Source: an uncultured Eubacterium sp. (lineage in GTDB: Bacteria; Bacillota; Clostridia; Peptostreptococcales; Anaerovoracaceae). Taken from it: a stretch of 51,792 nucleotides of DNA. Made by a program: the position numbers and the translations under genes. Below the pieces are notes generated by a model. It was given only the letters and a program-made list of their open reading frames with translations. It had not been told where the DNA came from and searched no databases. The stretch's first letter is position 1. Each line of letters opens with the position of its first letter. Location: assembly GCA_902495595.1 (NCBI GenBank), contig CABUXV010000012.1:1-51792 (forward strand). Reading direction: 5' to 3'. Below are positions 34,438-43,152 of this stretch, in pieces.

Positions 34438-35541
34438 ATGAAAGTTATTATGACAGGAGGCGGAACCGGGGGACATATATATCCGGCGATAGCTATTGCA
34501 GATGAAATAAGAAACAGATTCAGCGATGCTCAGATTTTATTCGTAGGGGCAGAGAGAGGTCTGGAGAAAAAACTTGTTCCGGAGAACGGATACAACATAG
34601 AATTAATAACTGTACAGGGCTTTAACAGAAAAAAACCTTTAAAAAATATAAAAGTTTTAAAGGAACTGAATAAAGGCAATAAGAAATCAAAGGAGATTTT
34701 GGAGTGGTTTAAACCGGATGTTGTTATAGGCACGGGAGGATATGCAAGTGCTCCGGTTGTTAAAACTGCGCAGAAAATAGGAATTCCTACTTACATTCAC
34801 GAACAGAATGCTTTCCCCGGAATTACCAATAAGATGCTTGAAAAAAAGGTTGAAAAAGTATTTTTGGGATTTGAAGACGGCTCTAAATATTTCAAACATC
34901 CTGAGAAGCATATCGTATCAGGGAATCCTGTCAGAGAAAATTTTTTTAATATAGATAAGAACAGAGCAAGAAAAGAACTGGGCTTTAAAAATAAAGATTT
35001 TGTTCTTTTGGCATTCGGCGGAAGTCAGGGTGCCGGAAGGATAAACAAGGCAATGCTGAATGTAATTGAAACATTTAACGGAACGAAAAACTTTAAAATC
35101 TGTTTAGCTACGGGAAAGTTTTATTACGATGCTATACTAAATGAGTTAAACGACATGGGAATTAAACTTGAATCAAATGTATCGGTTATGGAATATATAA
35201 GCGATATGAATAAGTATTTAGCTGCATCAGATTTGGTGATAAGCAGAAGCGGGGCAATTACCGTGGCGGAGGTGACAGTATGCGGCAAACCGGCCATATT
35301 TATTCCGTCGCCGGTAGTTACGGGAAATCACCAGTATTTTAATGCAAAAGCGGTAGCCGAAAAGGGCGGAGCCATGGTTGTGGAGGAAAAAGACTTAAAT
35401 AATAAGGATTTGATTTCCACAATATTAACGATGAAGAATAACAGTGAAATTCTTGATGATATGTCAAAGAAAAGTTTAATGTGCGCGCCGAAAAATGCGG
35501 CTAAAATAATATGTGATAATATAACTGCATTTATTAAATAG
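34438..35541 (+). CDS. murG: UDP-GlcNAc--lipid I N-acetylglucosaminyltransferase
   Basis: MurG adds GlcNAc to lipid I to make lipid II on the inner face of the membrane. The 367-residue GT-B protein has the N-terminal glycine-rich loop MTGGGTGGHIYPA, the second-domain loop AFGGSQGAGRIN (about 197-208), and the UDP-GlcNAc motif with SRSGAITVAE (about 270-279). ATG 34438 directly abuts the ftsW stop, so translation is coupled. A terminator-like hairpin follows the gene. Confidence 0.96.
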   Translation: MKVIMTGGGTGGHIYPAIAIADEIRNRFSDAQILFVGAERGLEKKLVPENGYNIELITVQGFNRKKPLKNIKVLKELNKGNKKSKEILEWFKPDVVIGTGGYASAPVVKTAQKIGIPTYIHEQNAFPGITNKMLEKKVEKVFLGFEDGSKYFKHPEKHIVSGNPVRENFFNIDKNRARKELGFKNKDFVLLAFGGSQGAGRINKAMLNVIETFNGTKNFKICLATGKFYYDAILNELNDMGIKLESNVSVMEYISDMNKYLAASDLVISRSGAITVAEVTVCGKPAIFIPSPVVTGNHQYFNAKAVAEKGGAMVVEEKDLNNKDLISTILTMKNNSEILDDMSKKSLMCAPKNAAKIICDNITAFIK

Positions 35542-35553
35542 TAACGCGAACAG

Positions 35554-35597
35554 CATCTCCATCATATTATAGAATATGTTATGGAGGTGTTTTTTTT
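35554..35597 (+). terminator. Terminator-like hairpin that includes the murA ribosome site
   Basis: CATCTCCAT (35554-35562) pairs with ATGGAGGTG (35581-35589), one G-T pair. An inner CATATT (35563-35568) pairs with AATATG (35573-35578) around the loop ATAG, with TT bulged. Eight T's follow (35590-35597). The right arm is the only good Shine-Dalgarno sequence of murA, and the T-run ends in its TTG start. It can act as terminator, as a ribosome-site mask, or both. Confidence 0.8.
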
Positions 35598-36876
35598 GGG
35601 AATTTATCGTATAAATGGCGGGAGAAAGCTTTTTGGAGAAGTAAAAATCAGCGGTGCAAAAAATGCAGTGCTGCCTATACTCGCAGCATCGGTTATAACT
35701 AAAGGAGAGAACATATTTGAGTTATGTCCTGAAATTTCAGATGTGGACAGTATGCTGAAAATATTGTCTGCTCTGGGATGCAGTGTAGAAAAGGATGGAG
35801 ATAAAATCAAAGTGGATGCAACAGGTATTTCCCGATGGAAAATACCCGATGAGCTGATGAAAGAAATGCGTTCAAGTGTTTTTCTGGCAGGCTCGCTCCT
35901 GTCCAGGTTCGGAGAGGCTGTAATAAGCAATCCGGGCGGATGCAACATAGGAAAGAGGCCTATAGATATACATATAAACGGTCTAAAGCAGATGGGGGCG
36001 GAAATAGAGCGAACTGTCGATTCTATAATAATAAAAGCAGATCGGTTAAAGCCGGCTAAAATAAAACTTGAATATCCAAGCGTGGGAGCAACAGAAAATC
36101 TTTTGTTAGCTGCTGTTTCGGCTAAAGGGAAAACCATAATAGAAAACAGTGCCAGGGAACCGGAAATAATAGATTTGCAAGACTACATAAATAAGTGCGG
36201 AGGATGTGTTTCGGGGGCAGGTACCGGAAGAATAGAAGTATACGGAGGAAAATCGCTCAGAGGATGTATTTATAAAATAATGCCTGACAGAATAGAGGCA
36301 GGTACATATGCGTTAATGGCAGCCGCTGCGGGAGGAAAAGTAAAACTTCAAGGTGCACAGGGAAAGTATCTTGAGAGTTTCATAAATATACTCAAGCAGG
36401 GCGGCTTGAATTTAAATTGTACTGAAAACGATATAACTTTAGAATCGGAAGGAAATGAAGTTATCAGCGCTGACATATCCACAGCGCCGTACCCGGGTTT
36501 TCCTACAGATTTGCAGCCTCAGATTGTTTCTATGCTTTGCAAAAACGGAAAAAGCTGTGTAATAGAAGAAAATATTTTTGAAAACAGATTTGAATATTTA
36601 AAACAATTGATAAAAATGGGTGCAGATGTTGAAATATCCGGAAAACAAGTTATAATAAAGAATAACAATATATTGTATGGCACAAGTGTAGAAGCAAAGG
36701 ACCTCAGAGGAGGCGCCGCATTGTTGATAGCAGGGCTTTCCGCTCAGGGTATTACACATATATATAATACTAAATATATTAAAAGAGGGTATAGCAGACT
36801 TGAAGATAAATTGGGTTTGATTGGCGGAGAAATCACAGAATATGAAGAGGAACAATCGTACAGAAAAAAATATTAA
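35596..36876 (+). CDS. murA: UDP-N-acetylglucosamine 1-carboxyvinyltransferase
   Basis: MurA transfers enolpyruvate from PEP to UDP-GlcNAc, the first committed wall-precursor step and the fosfomycin target. The 426-residue protein has SGAKNAVLPILAAS near the start, the catalytic Cys116 in NPGGCNIGKRPID (so fosfomycin-sensitive by this residue), and YPGFPTDLQPQ. Start choice: TTG 35596 lies six bases after GGAGGTG and gives the normal N-terminus; the in-frame ATG 35581 is itself part of that ribosome site. The end overlaps ftsQ by about 35 bases. The hairpin just upstream suggests separate control from murG. Confidence 0.93.
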   Translation: MGIYRINGGRKLFGEVKISGAKNAVLPILAASVITKGENIFELCPEISDVDSMLKILSALGCSVEKDGDKIKVDATGISRWKIPDELMKEMRSSVFLAGSLLSRFGEAVISNPGGCNIGKRPIDIHINGLKQMGAEIERTVDSIIIKADRLKPAKIKLEYPSVGATENLLLAAVSAKGKTIIENSAREPEIIDLQDYINKCGGCVSGAGTGRIEVYGGKSLRGCIYKIMPDRIEAGTYALMAAAAGGKVKLQGAQGKYLESFINILKQGGLNLNCTENDITLESEGNEVISADISTAPYPGFPTDLQPQIVSMLCKNGKSCVIEENIFENRFEYLKQLIKMGADVEISGKQVIIKNNNILYGTSVEAKDLRGGAALLIAGLSAQGITHIYNTKYIKRGYSRLEDKLGLIGGEITEYEEEQSYRKKY

Positions 36877-37594
36877 AAAGAAAAGAAGAAAGAAAAAAAG
36901 GTATTTATTAAAGTTTTTTATATTAGTTTTAATATGCACAGGTATTTATTTTGCTGTTCATATAGAATATTTTGCTGTGGACGGAATTGCGGTCGCAGGA
37001 AATAATGAGATTTCCGATGAAGAAATAATAAAGCTTTCAAAGATAAAGACAGGAGAAAATCTGTTTGATGTTCATCCGTGGTTTGCACAGAGGAGAATAA
37101 AGAAGAACCTTTATATTGAAGATGTAAATGTGGATAGGAAACTTCCCAATAAAATTGTTATTACCGTAAAGGAAAGAAGCGGAAAAGCTCAGTTTTCTTA
37201 CGGAAAAAAATATGTGGTTGCCGATAATGACGGTATGGTGCTTGATATAACTAAAGAAGCGCAGAAAGTTACTTTAGTGGAGAATATAAAAGTTAATAAA
37301 GCAGAACTTAAAAAAGATATAGAAGTTAAGGAAACAGAGATATATGAGAAGGCTATGAATATAATAAAAACTGCAGAGACCGGCGACCTTTATTTTAAAA
37401 AACTGAGCATAAGCGGAAATACGGTAAGTGCATATATATATGATGGATTAATATGTAAAGGTTCTTACAAAAATTTGATAGAATGTATGAAGAACGGCAC
37501 GCTTAAAACAGTTGTTTTTGATTTGTACCAAAAAGACGTGGAAAGTGGCGTTATCAACATCGGGAGCAATAATTATTGTTCCTTTACGCCATAA
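36842..37594 (+). CDS. ftsQ: Cell division protein FtsQ/DivIB
   Basis: FtsQ/DivIB is a bitopic divisome protein that bridges FtsL/DivIC and the synthases. The 250-residue protein has a very basic N-terminus (about 1-20), one membrane helix (about 21-40), a POTRA domain beginning VDGIAVAGNNEIS (about 46-115) and a beta domain. Start choice: ATG 36842 is 11 bases after GGAG; the longer frame from TTG 36821 lacks a ribosome site. It overlaps the murA end. FtsA, often the next gene, is absent, and ftsZ follows after 59 bases with its own promoter. Confidence 0.88.
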   Translation: MKRNNRTEKNIKKKRRKKKRYLLKFFILVLICTGIYFAVHIEYFAVDGIAVAGNNEISDEEIIKLSKIKTGENLFDVHPWFAQRRIKKNLYIEDVNVDRKLPNKIVITVKERSGKAQFSYGKKYVVADNDGMVLDITKEAQKVTLVENIKVNKAELKKDIEVKETEIYEKAMNIIKTAETGDLYFKKLSISGNTVSAYIYDGLICKGSYKNLIECMKNGTLKTVVFDLYQKDVESGVINIGSNNYCSFTP

Positions 37595-37611
37595 AATTAA
37601 TATGTTATAAT
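37583..37611 (+). promoter_or_regulatory. Internal promoter of ftsZ with extended -10
   Basis: TTTACG (37583-37588), 17 bases, TATAAT (37606-37611), preceded by TG one base upstream (37603-37604), which is an extended -10. It lies across the end of ftsQ and allows ftsZ to be transcribed apart from the rest of the dcw cluster. Confidence 0.75.
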
Positions 37612-37653
37612 AAAAAATGGAATTATTTAAAAAATTACAGGAGGTACTTCTGA

Positions 37654-38769
37654 ATGTTACAATTTGAGATGAATGACTCGACGCTGCAGGAGATAAAAGT
37701 CATCGGTGTTGGCGGCGGCGGATGTAACGCAGTTAATAGAATGATAGAAGCAGGCATGAAGGGGGTTTCTTTCATAGCCGTTAATACGGACAAGCAGGCA
37801 TTAGCCAGAAGCAAGGCCGAAACTAAGATACAGATAGGCGAAAAGCTTACAAAGGGACTGGGCGCAGGAGGAAATCCTGAAGTTGGTCAGAAATCTGCCG
37901 AGGAGAATTTGGAGGATTTGGAAAAATTCATAGCCGGTTCCGATATGATATTTGTAACATGCGGAATGGGCGGAGGCACAGGAACAGGAGCAGCTCCTAT
38001 AATAGCCAAGATAGCAAAAGATATGGGAATACTTACCGTGGGAGTAGTTACGAAACCTTTTAGATTTGAAGGCAGAAAAAGAAGTGAACATGCAGAACTC
38101 GGTATAAAATTTCTTAAAAAATATGTTGATTCATTAGTAGTTGTACCTAATGACAAGCTGATTGAAACCGTTCAGGAGCAGACTTCGCTTCTGGAAGCAT
38201 TTGAACTTGCTGACGAAATACTCAAACAGGGTGTTCAGGGAATATCTGATATTATAGTTGATGATGCCCTTATCAATCTGGACTTCGCCGATGTCACAAC
38301 TATCATGAAAGACAGAGGTATTGTACATATGGGCGTAGGCAAAGGCAGGGGCGAAACCAGACTTGAAGATGCTGTTCAGGGTGCAATCAACAGTCCTCTT
38401 CTTGAAACTGAGATTTCGGGAGCCAGAGCTGTTCTTATCAATATTACAGGCGGAAGAGACCTTACAATGTTTGATGTTGATAAGGTTGCGACAAGAATTG
38501 ATGAGGAAGCTGATGATAATGCCATCATTATTCTCGGTGCTTCAATTAAGGAAGACCTCAATGATGAAATTGCTGTAACAGTAATAGCTGCAGGTTTTGA
38601 GAAACCTCAGAATGTGGACATTTTAAACAGCCCGGTTATACCTAACAGCAGACCTGCTGAAGGCGAAACAGAACAGTATAATGAAGCCGGCGGACAAGCT
38701 GAATCATCTTCAGATGATGTTTACAAAGGTATGTCAGGAATAGATATTCCGACTTTCCTAAAGAGATAA
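37654..38769 (+). CDS. ftsZ: Cell division GTPase FtsZ
   Basis: FtsZ is the tubulin-like GTPase that forms the division ring at mid-cell. The 371-residue protein has GVGGGGCNAVNRM near the start, the tubulin signature GGGTGTGAAP (about 108-117), the T7 region with NLDFADV, and the conserved C-terminal peptide DIPTFLKR, which docks partner proteins. The linker before it is short. ACAGGAGG precedes ATG 37654. With no ftsA next to it, membrane anchoring may rely on a distant ftsA or on sepF. Confidence 0.98.
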   Translation: MLQFEMNDSTLQEIKVIGVGGGGCNAVNRMIEAGMKGVSFIAVNTDKQALARSKAETKIQIGEKLTKGLGAGGNPEVGQKSAEENLEDLEKFIAGSDMIFVTCGMGGGTGTGAAPIIAKIAKDMGILTVGVVTKPFRFEGRKRSEHAELGIKFLKKYVDSLVVVPNDKLIETVQEQTSLLEAFELADEILKQGVQGISDIIVDDALINLDFADVTTIMKDRGIVHMGVGKGRGETRLEDAVQGAINSPLLETEISGARAVLINITGGRDLTMFDVDKVATRIDEEADDNAIIILGASIKEDLNDEIAVTVIAAGFEKPQNVDILNSPVIPNSRPAEGETEQYNEAGGQAESSSDDVYKGMSGIDIPTFLKR

Positions 38770-38789
38770 GCAGAAAGGTAAGAATTTCG

Positions 38790-38812
38790 ATAGCCGGTTT
38801 TATGCCGGCTAT
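38790..38812 (+). terminator. Hairpin after ftsZ (weak terminator)
   Basis: ATAGCCGG (38790-38797) pairs with CCGGCTAT (38805-38812). Only an interrupted T-rich stretch follows (TGTTAGGTTTT), so partial termination or mRNA end protection is more likely than full stop. Confidence 0.5.
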
Positions 38813-38831
38813 TGTTAGGTTTTAGGCAGGT

Positions 38832-39623
38832 ATGAAAATCATTAGATCCAAAGATAATCCTACTTACAAATTCGTGAACCGGCTTTTAAAACGGAAATAC
38901 AGAGATGAAACGGGAATGTATTTGATTGAAGGTTTAAAGCCGATAAAAGATGCTGTTTCTGCAGGCGTCGGTATTAAAACTTTAATCGTATGTGATGGTG
39001 ATTGTACAATTTATGATAATTTGAATATTGAATGTTCGGATTATGATACTGTGATTTTAGAAGAAAAGCTGTTTAGAAATTTGGCTGACACCAAGACATC
39101 GCAAGGTATAATAGCAGTTTCTGAAAAGAAAGAATACGGGATTTGCGATTTAGATAGAATTCTAGGCTCGGGCAATGAAAATATAATAGTTTTGGACAGG
39201 CTTCAGGATCCCGGCAATATGGGGACGATTATCAGGACTGCGGAGGCTGCCGGCTATTGCGGAGTGCTGATAATGCCCGGATGTGCTGATATATATTCAT
39301 CCAAAGCAGCAAGAGCTGCTGCAGGCTCTCTTTTCAGGATGCCGATAATATATGGTGATAAATGCGATAATGTAGTAAGGGAACTGAAAAGGTTCAACAG
39401 GAAAATTGCCGTAACAAGCCTTGATACGGATGTTTTTTATTATGATACGGATATCAGTGAGAATACTGCCCTTGTCATAGGAAACGAAGGTCAGGGGGTA
39501 AGCGGTGATTTTATTAAGCTTTCGGATATAAAGATAAAAATCCCCATGAAGGGTTCCATAGAATCATTGAATGCCGCCGTAGCTGCCGGCATATTGATGT
39601 ATCAGTCATGCGGAATAAAATAA
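38832..39623 (+). CDS. TrmH/SpoU-family RNA 2'-O-ribose methyltransferase
   Basis: The 263-residue protein has an N-terminal substrate-binding domain (NPTYKFVNRLLKRKYR) and a C-terminal SPOUT knot with the three motifs: LQDPGNMGTIIRTAEA (about 121-136), VIGNEGQGVS and IPMKGSIESLNAAVAAGI. Such enzymes methylate ribose in rRNA or tRNA using SAM. In many Firmicutes this gene sits directly upstream of pheS, as here. The exact target base cannot be given. A clear ribosome site is lacking apart from GGCAGG about six bases upstream. Confidence 0.92.
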   Translation: MKIIRSKDNPTYKFVNRLLKRKYRDETGMYLIEGLKPIKDAVSAGVGIKTLIVCDGDCTIYDNLNIECSDYDTVILEEKLFRNLADTKTSQGIIAVSEKKEYGICDLDRILGSGNENIIVLDRLQDPGNMGTIIRTAEAAGYCGVLIMPGCADIYSSKAARAAAGSLFRMPIIYGDKCDNVVRELKRFNRKIAVTSLDTDVFYYDTDISENTALVIGNEGQGVSGDFIKLSDIKIKIPMKGSIESLNAAVAAGILMYQSCGIK

Positions 39624-39638
39624 ATGAGAGGTAAAAAT

Positions 39639-40661
39639 ATGCAAGCTCAGTTAAATAAAATTTTAGAAGAAGCGAAAATTAAACTTGGTCAAGCTGCTTC
39701 AATTTCAGAAGCGGACGAAGTGAGAGTAAAGCTGCTTGGCAAAAAAGGACAGCTTACCGAGATTTTAAGGGGAATGGGAAAATTATCCCCTGAAGAAAGA
39801 AAAACTACAGGACAGATGGCGAATAAAGTCCGCGGAGAAATAGAAGAAATTCTTGAAAATAAATTTAATGAATTGAAATCAGCCGCGAAAGAAGCTCAGT
39901 TCAGGCTTGAGAAAATAGATGTTACAGAACCGGGAAAAGAAATTAATATAGGGGTAAAACATCCTCTGACCATAACTATGGAGGAAATTTCAAAGGTGTT
40001 TATGAATATGGGATTTTCCATAGTTGAAGGTCCGGAAGTTGAAACTGTGTTCAATAATTTTGATGCGCTTAATGCAGGTCCGAACCATCCTTCAAGAGAT
40101 ATGACAGATACTTTCTATATAACAGAGGATACTCTGTTAAGGACACAGACATCTCCTGTACAGGTAAGAACTCTTATGAAGCAGAATCCTCCGATAAAGG
40201 TTATTTCTCCGGGAAGATGTTTCAGATGTGATACTCCTGACGCCACTCATTCGCCGATGTTTCATCAGATAGAAGGTCTCGTGGTTGATGAGGGAATTAC
40301 CATGGCAGATTTAAAGGGGACACTGGACAGCTTTGCAAAGCAGCTGTTCGGTTCAAGTACCAAAACTAAGTTCAGACCTCATCATTTTCCGTTCACAGAG
40401 CCCAGCGCTGAGATGGATGTATCATGCTTTAAATGCGGAGGAAAAGGATGCAGGGTATGTAAAGGCAGCGGCTGGATAGAAATTCTCGGCTGCGGAATGG
40501 TTCATCCACATGTTCTTGAAGTCGGCGGACTGGACACTGAAAAATATACGGGATTTGCTTTCGGCATGGGAGTTGAAAGAGCTGCTATGCTGAAATACGG
40601 TGTTGATGATATCAGATTATTTTATGAAAACGATATGCGTTTCATAAATCAGTTTAAATAG
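39639..40661 (+). CDS. pheS: Phenylalanine--tRNA ligase alpha subunit
   Basis: PheS is the catalytic subunit of the alpha2-beta2 enzyme that charges tRNA-Phe. The 340-residue protein has an N-terminal coiled coil (about 1-90), class II motif 2 around FRCDTPDATHSPMFHQ, a CxxC pair typical of bacterial PheS (CFKCGGKGCRVC) and motif 3 GFAFGMGVERAAM. Start choice: ATG 39639 has GAGAGGT nearby; the upstream in-frame ATG 39624 has none. No T-box is seen upstream, so control is through the upstream genes or unrecognised. pheT follows after nine bases. Confidence 0.97.
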   Translation: MQAQLNKILEEAKIKLGQAASISEADEVRVKLLGKKGQLTEILRGMGKLSPEERKTTGQMANKVRGEIEEILENKFNELKSAAKEAQFRLEKIDVTEPGKEINIGVKHPLTITMEEISKVFMNMGFSIVEGPEVETVFNNFDALNAGPNHPSRDMTDTFYITEDTLLRTQTSPVQVRTLMKQNPPIKVISPGRCFRCDTPDATHSPMFHQIEGLVVDEGITMADLKGTLDSFAKQLFGSSTKTKFRPHHFPFTEPSAEMDVSCFKCGGKGCRVCKGSGWIEILGCGMVHPHVLEVGGLDTEKYTGFAFGMGVERAAMLKYGVDDIRLFYENDMRFINQFK

Positions 40662-40670
40662 GAGGCGGAG

Positions 40671-43142
40671 ATGTTAGTTCCAATAGAATGGCTTAAAGAT
40701 TATATAGATTTAGACGTTTCCACTGAGGAATTCTGCGACAGAATGATTATGTCGGGTTCCAATCTGGAAACCTGCGAGCATTTTTGTGAAGAAATAGAAA
40801 ATGTAGTAGTAGGCAGAATCGAGAAGATAGAGAAGCATCCTGATGCAGATAAACTGGTTGTTTGTCAGATAAATGCGGGACAGGATGAAAATATACAGAT
40901 TGTAACGGGTGCTCCAAATGTATTTGAAGGCGCTTATGTACCTGTAGCTTTGCATAAGAGCAGAATACCGGGACCGCTTCACGGTCAGCCAAAGCAGGAA
41001 GGCGGAGTTAAAATAACAAAGGGAAAACTCCGTGGCGTGGAATCCTTTGGTATGTTATGTTCCGCAGGAGAATTAGGTTTTGAAGATAAAGTTGTGCCTG
41101 TAGCTCATAAAGATGGGATTTGGATTTTAGAAGATAAATATGAACCGGGGCAGGATTTCGCAGAAGCTTTAGGTCTTAAGCAGGCGGTAGTTGATTTTGA
41201 AATAACTCCAAACAGACCTGATTGTCTTGCTATGGTAGGAATGGCAAGAGAAGCTTCGGCGACATTTAAGAAACCTATTGAATACCCTGATATCGATATA
41301 AAAGAAGAAAATGGTGAGGGTGAATCAAAGGATTACGTATCTGTTGATATAAAGAATCCCGAAAGCTGTAAAAGGTATGTAGCCAGAATCGTAACAGACG
41401 TAAAGGTTCAGCAGTCTCCGTGGTGGCTGCAGAAAAGACTGATGTATGCAGGAATGAGACCTATAAACAATATAGTGGATATTACAAACTTTGTAATGCT
41501 CGAATATGGTCAGCCTATTCATGCTTTTGATATTAATCAGGTAAAAGGCGGCAGGATAATAGTAGAAAATGCAAAGGATGGAGAGAAATTTACGACTCTT
41601 GACAATACTGAAAGAACGCTAAGCGATGATATGCTTCTCATAAAAGATGCTGAGAGAGGGATAGCGATTGCGGGCGTTATGGGAGGTCTGAATTCTGAAA
41701 TCGAAGATGATACGACTACGATAATAGTTGAGTCGGCTAATTTCAGCGGCGACAGTGTAAGAAACACTTCGAAGAAACTCACTCTGAGGACCGAAGCATC
41801 TTCGAGATTCGAAAAGGGTATAGACCCAAATCTTTGTGAAGCTGCAGCAGACAGGGTTTGCAGACTTATTGAAATTATAGGCGCAGGAAAGGTGTGCAGG
41901 GGAAGTGTGGATAATTATCCTAATCCTCAGGCAGCTAAAACTATAGATATAAGAGTTGACAGAATAAATCATGTTTTGGGTATAGATATAGACCGGGAAG
42001 AAATGACACAGATGCTTGAATCATTGGAAATAAAAGTTTCCGGAAGCGGCAATGTTATGACTGTAACCCCTCCTACGGTAAGACAGGATCTTATGGAAGA
42101 GGAAGATTATATAGAGGAAGTAGCAAGACTATTCGGATATGATAAACTGCCAGTGACCCTACCTAAGGGAAATACAGAAGCTGGAATGCCAAAGGAAAGA
42201 AGTCTGCGTAATCTTATGAGGGAATCCTTATGCGCTATGGGACTGAATGAGATACAGACCTATTCATTTGTAAGCCCTAAAGGTGTGGATAATGTGAGAA
42301 TAGCAGAAGACTCATGGGAAAGAGGATTTGTCAGGATTATAAATCCTCTGGGAGAAGAAAACTCCGTTATGAGAACCATACTTACTCCTAATATGCTTGA
42401 AGTTTTGGGAAGAAATTATTCAAGGAATATAGAAACAGTTAAGGCATTTGAAATTGGTAATACTTTCGTTGAGAACATATTGGACAAAAGTGCTCTTCCT
42501 GATGAGCAGCATTCGCTTTGTATAGGTCTTTACGGAAAAGATGAGGATTTTTACAGTCTTAAAGGCGTTATAGAAGAACTGTTTAGGGTTATGGGAATTG
42601 AAGACGCTGTATTTATTTCCGAATCGGAATACGGAGTTTATCATCCCGGAAGATGCGCGCGGATATCTGTAAAATCAAAGTTTGCGTCGGAAGAAAGTCC
42701 TGAGCTTTATGATGAGCTTGGAATAATGGGAGAAATACATCCTGATGTAGCGGAAAAATACGGAATGAGCGGTGTTCGTGTTTACTGCTGTGAGCTGATG
42801 TTTGATTCAATTCAGCGTCATGCTGACAGAACTATAGTATATAAACCGCTTCCTAAATATCCTGCTACATCAAGAGATATAGCGCTTCTTGTTGACGAAG
42901 ATATGGAGGTCGGCAAAATAGAAGAGCTTATAAAGAAAGAAGCGGGAAATATTCTTGAACATATTAGACTGTTTGATGTTTACAGAGGAAAACAGGTTGA
43001 TGAAGGAAAGAAAAGCGTTGCATTTACTTTAACTTACAGAGACAAAGAAAAAACCTTGACTGATGAGGATGTTGCAAAGGTGCATGATAATGTACTTGAA
43101 ATACTCAGAGAAAAGTTAAACGCAGTTCTGAGGGAAATGTAG
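40671..43142 (+). CDS. pheT: Phenylalanine--tRNA ligase beta subunit
   Basis: PheT binds tRNA-Phe and edits mischarged Tyr-tRNA. The 823-residue chain shows the N-terminal MLVPIEWLKDYIDL, an EMAP/OB-type tRNA-binding domain (about 40-155), the B3/B4 editing region with EITPNRPDCLAM, a B5 domain, a catalytic-like core and the C-terminal anticodon-binding FDX-ACB domain with YPATSRDIALLVDE (about 730-820). Length is normal. AGGAGGCGGAG precedes ATG 40671. Confidence 0.97.
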   Translation: MLVPIEWLKDYIDLDVSTEEFCDRMIMSGSNLETCEHFCEEIENVVVGRIEKIEKHPDADKLVVCQINAGQDENIQIVTGAPNVFEGAYVPVALHKSRIPGPLHGQPKQEGGVKITKGKLRGVESFGMLCSAGELGFEDKVVPVAHKDGIWILEDKYEPGQDFAEALGLKQAVVDFEITPNRPDCLAMVGMAREASATFKKPIEYPDIDIKEENGEGESKDYVSVDIKNPESCKRYVARIVTDVKVQQSPWWLQKRLMYAGMRPINNIVDITNFVMLEYGQPIHAFDINQVKGGRIIVENAKDGEKFTTLDNTERTLSDDMLLIKDAERGIAIAGVMGGLNSEIEDDTTTIIVESANFSGDSVRNTSKKLTLRTEASSRFEKGIDPNLCEAAADRVCRLIEIIGAGKVCRGSVDNYPNPQAAKTIDIRVDRINHVLGIDIDREEMTQMLESLEIKVSGSGNVMTVTPPTVRQDLMEEEDYIEEVARLFGYDKLPVTLPKGNTEAGMPKERSLRNLMRESLCAMGLNEIQTYSFVSPKGVDNVRIAEDSWERGFVRIINPLGEENSVMRTILTPNMLEVLGRNYSRNIETVKAFEIGNTFVENILDKSALPDEQHSLCIGLYGKDEDFYSLKGVIEELFRVMGIEDAVFISESEYGVYHPGRCARISVKSKFASEESPELYDELGIMGEIHPDVAEKYGMSGVRVYCCELMFDSIQRHADRTIVYKPLPKYPATSRDIALLVDEDMEVGKIEELIKKEAGNILEHIRLFDVYRGKQVDEGKKSVAFTLTYRDKEKTLTDEDVAKVHDNVLEILREKLNAVLREM

Positions 43143-43152
43143 GAGAGTTTTT

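Noticed and set aside
38813..39638. T-box or other leader for pheS/pheT, and likewise for argS
   Set aside because: The gaps are too short (9-62 bases) for a T-box and lack its conserved core.
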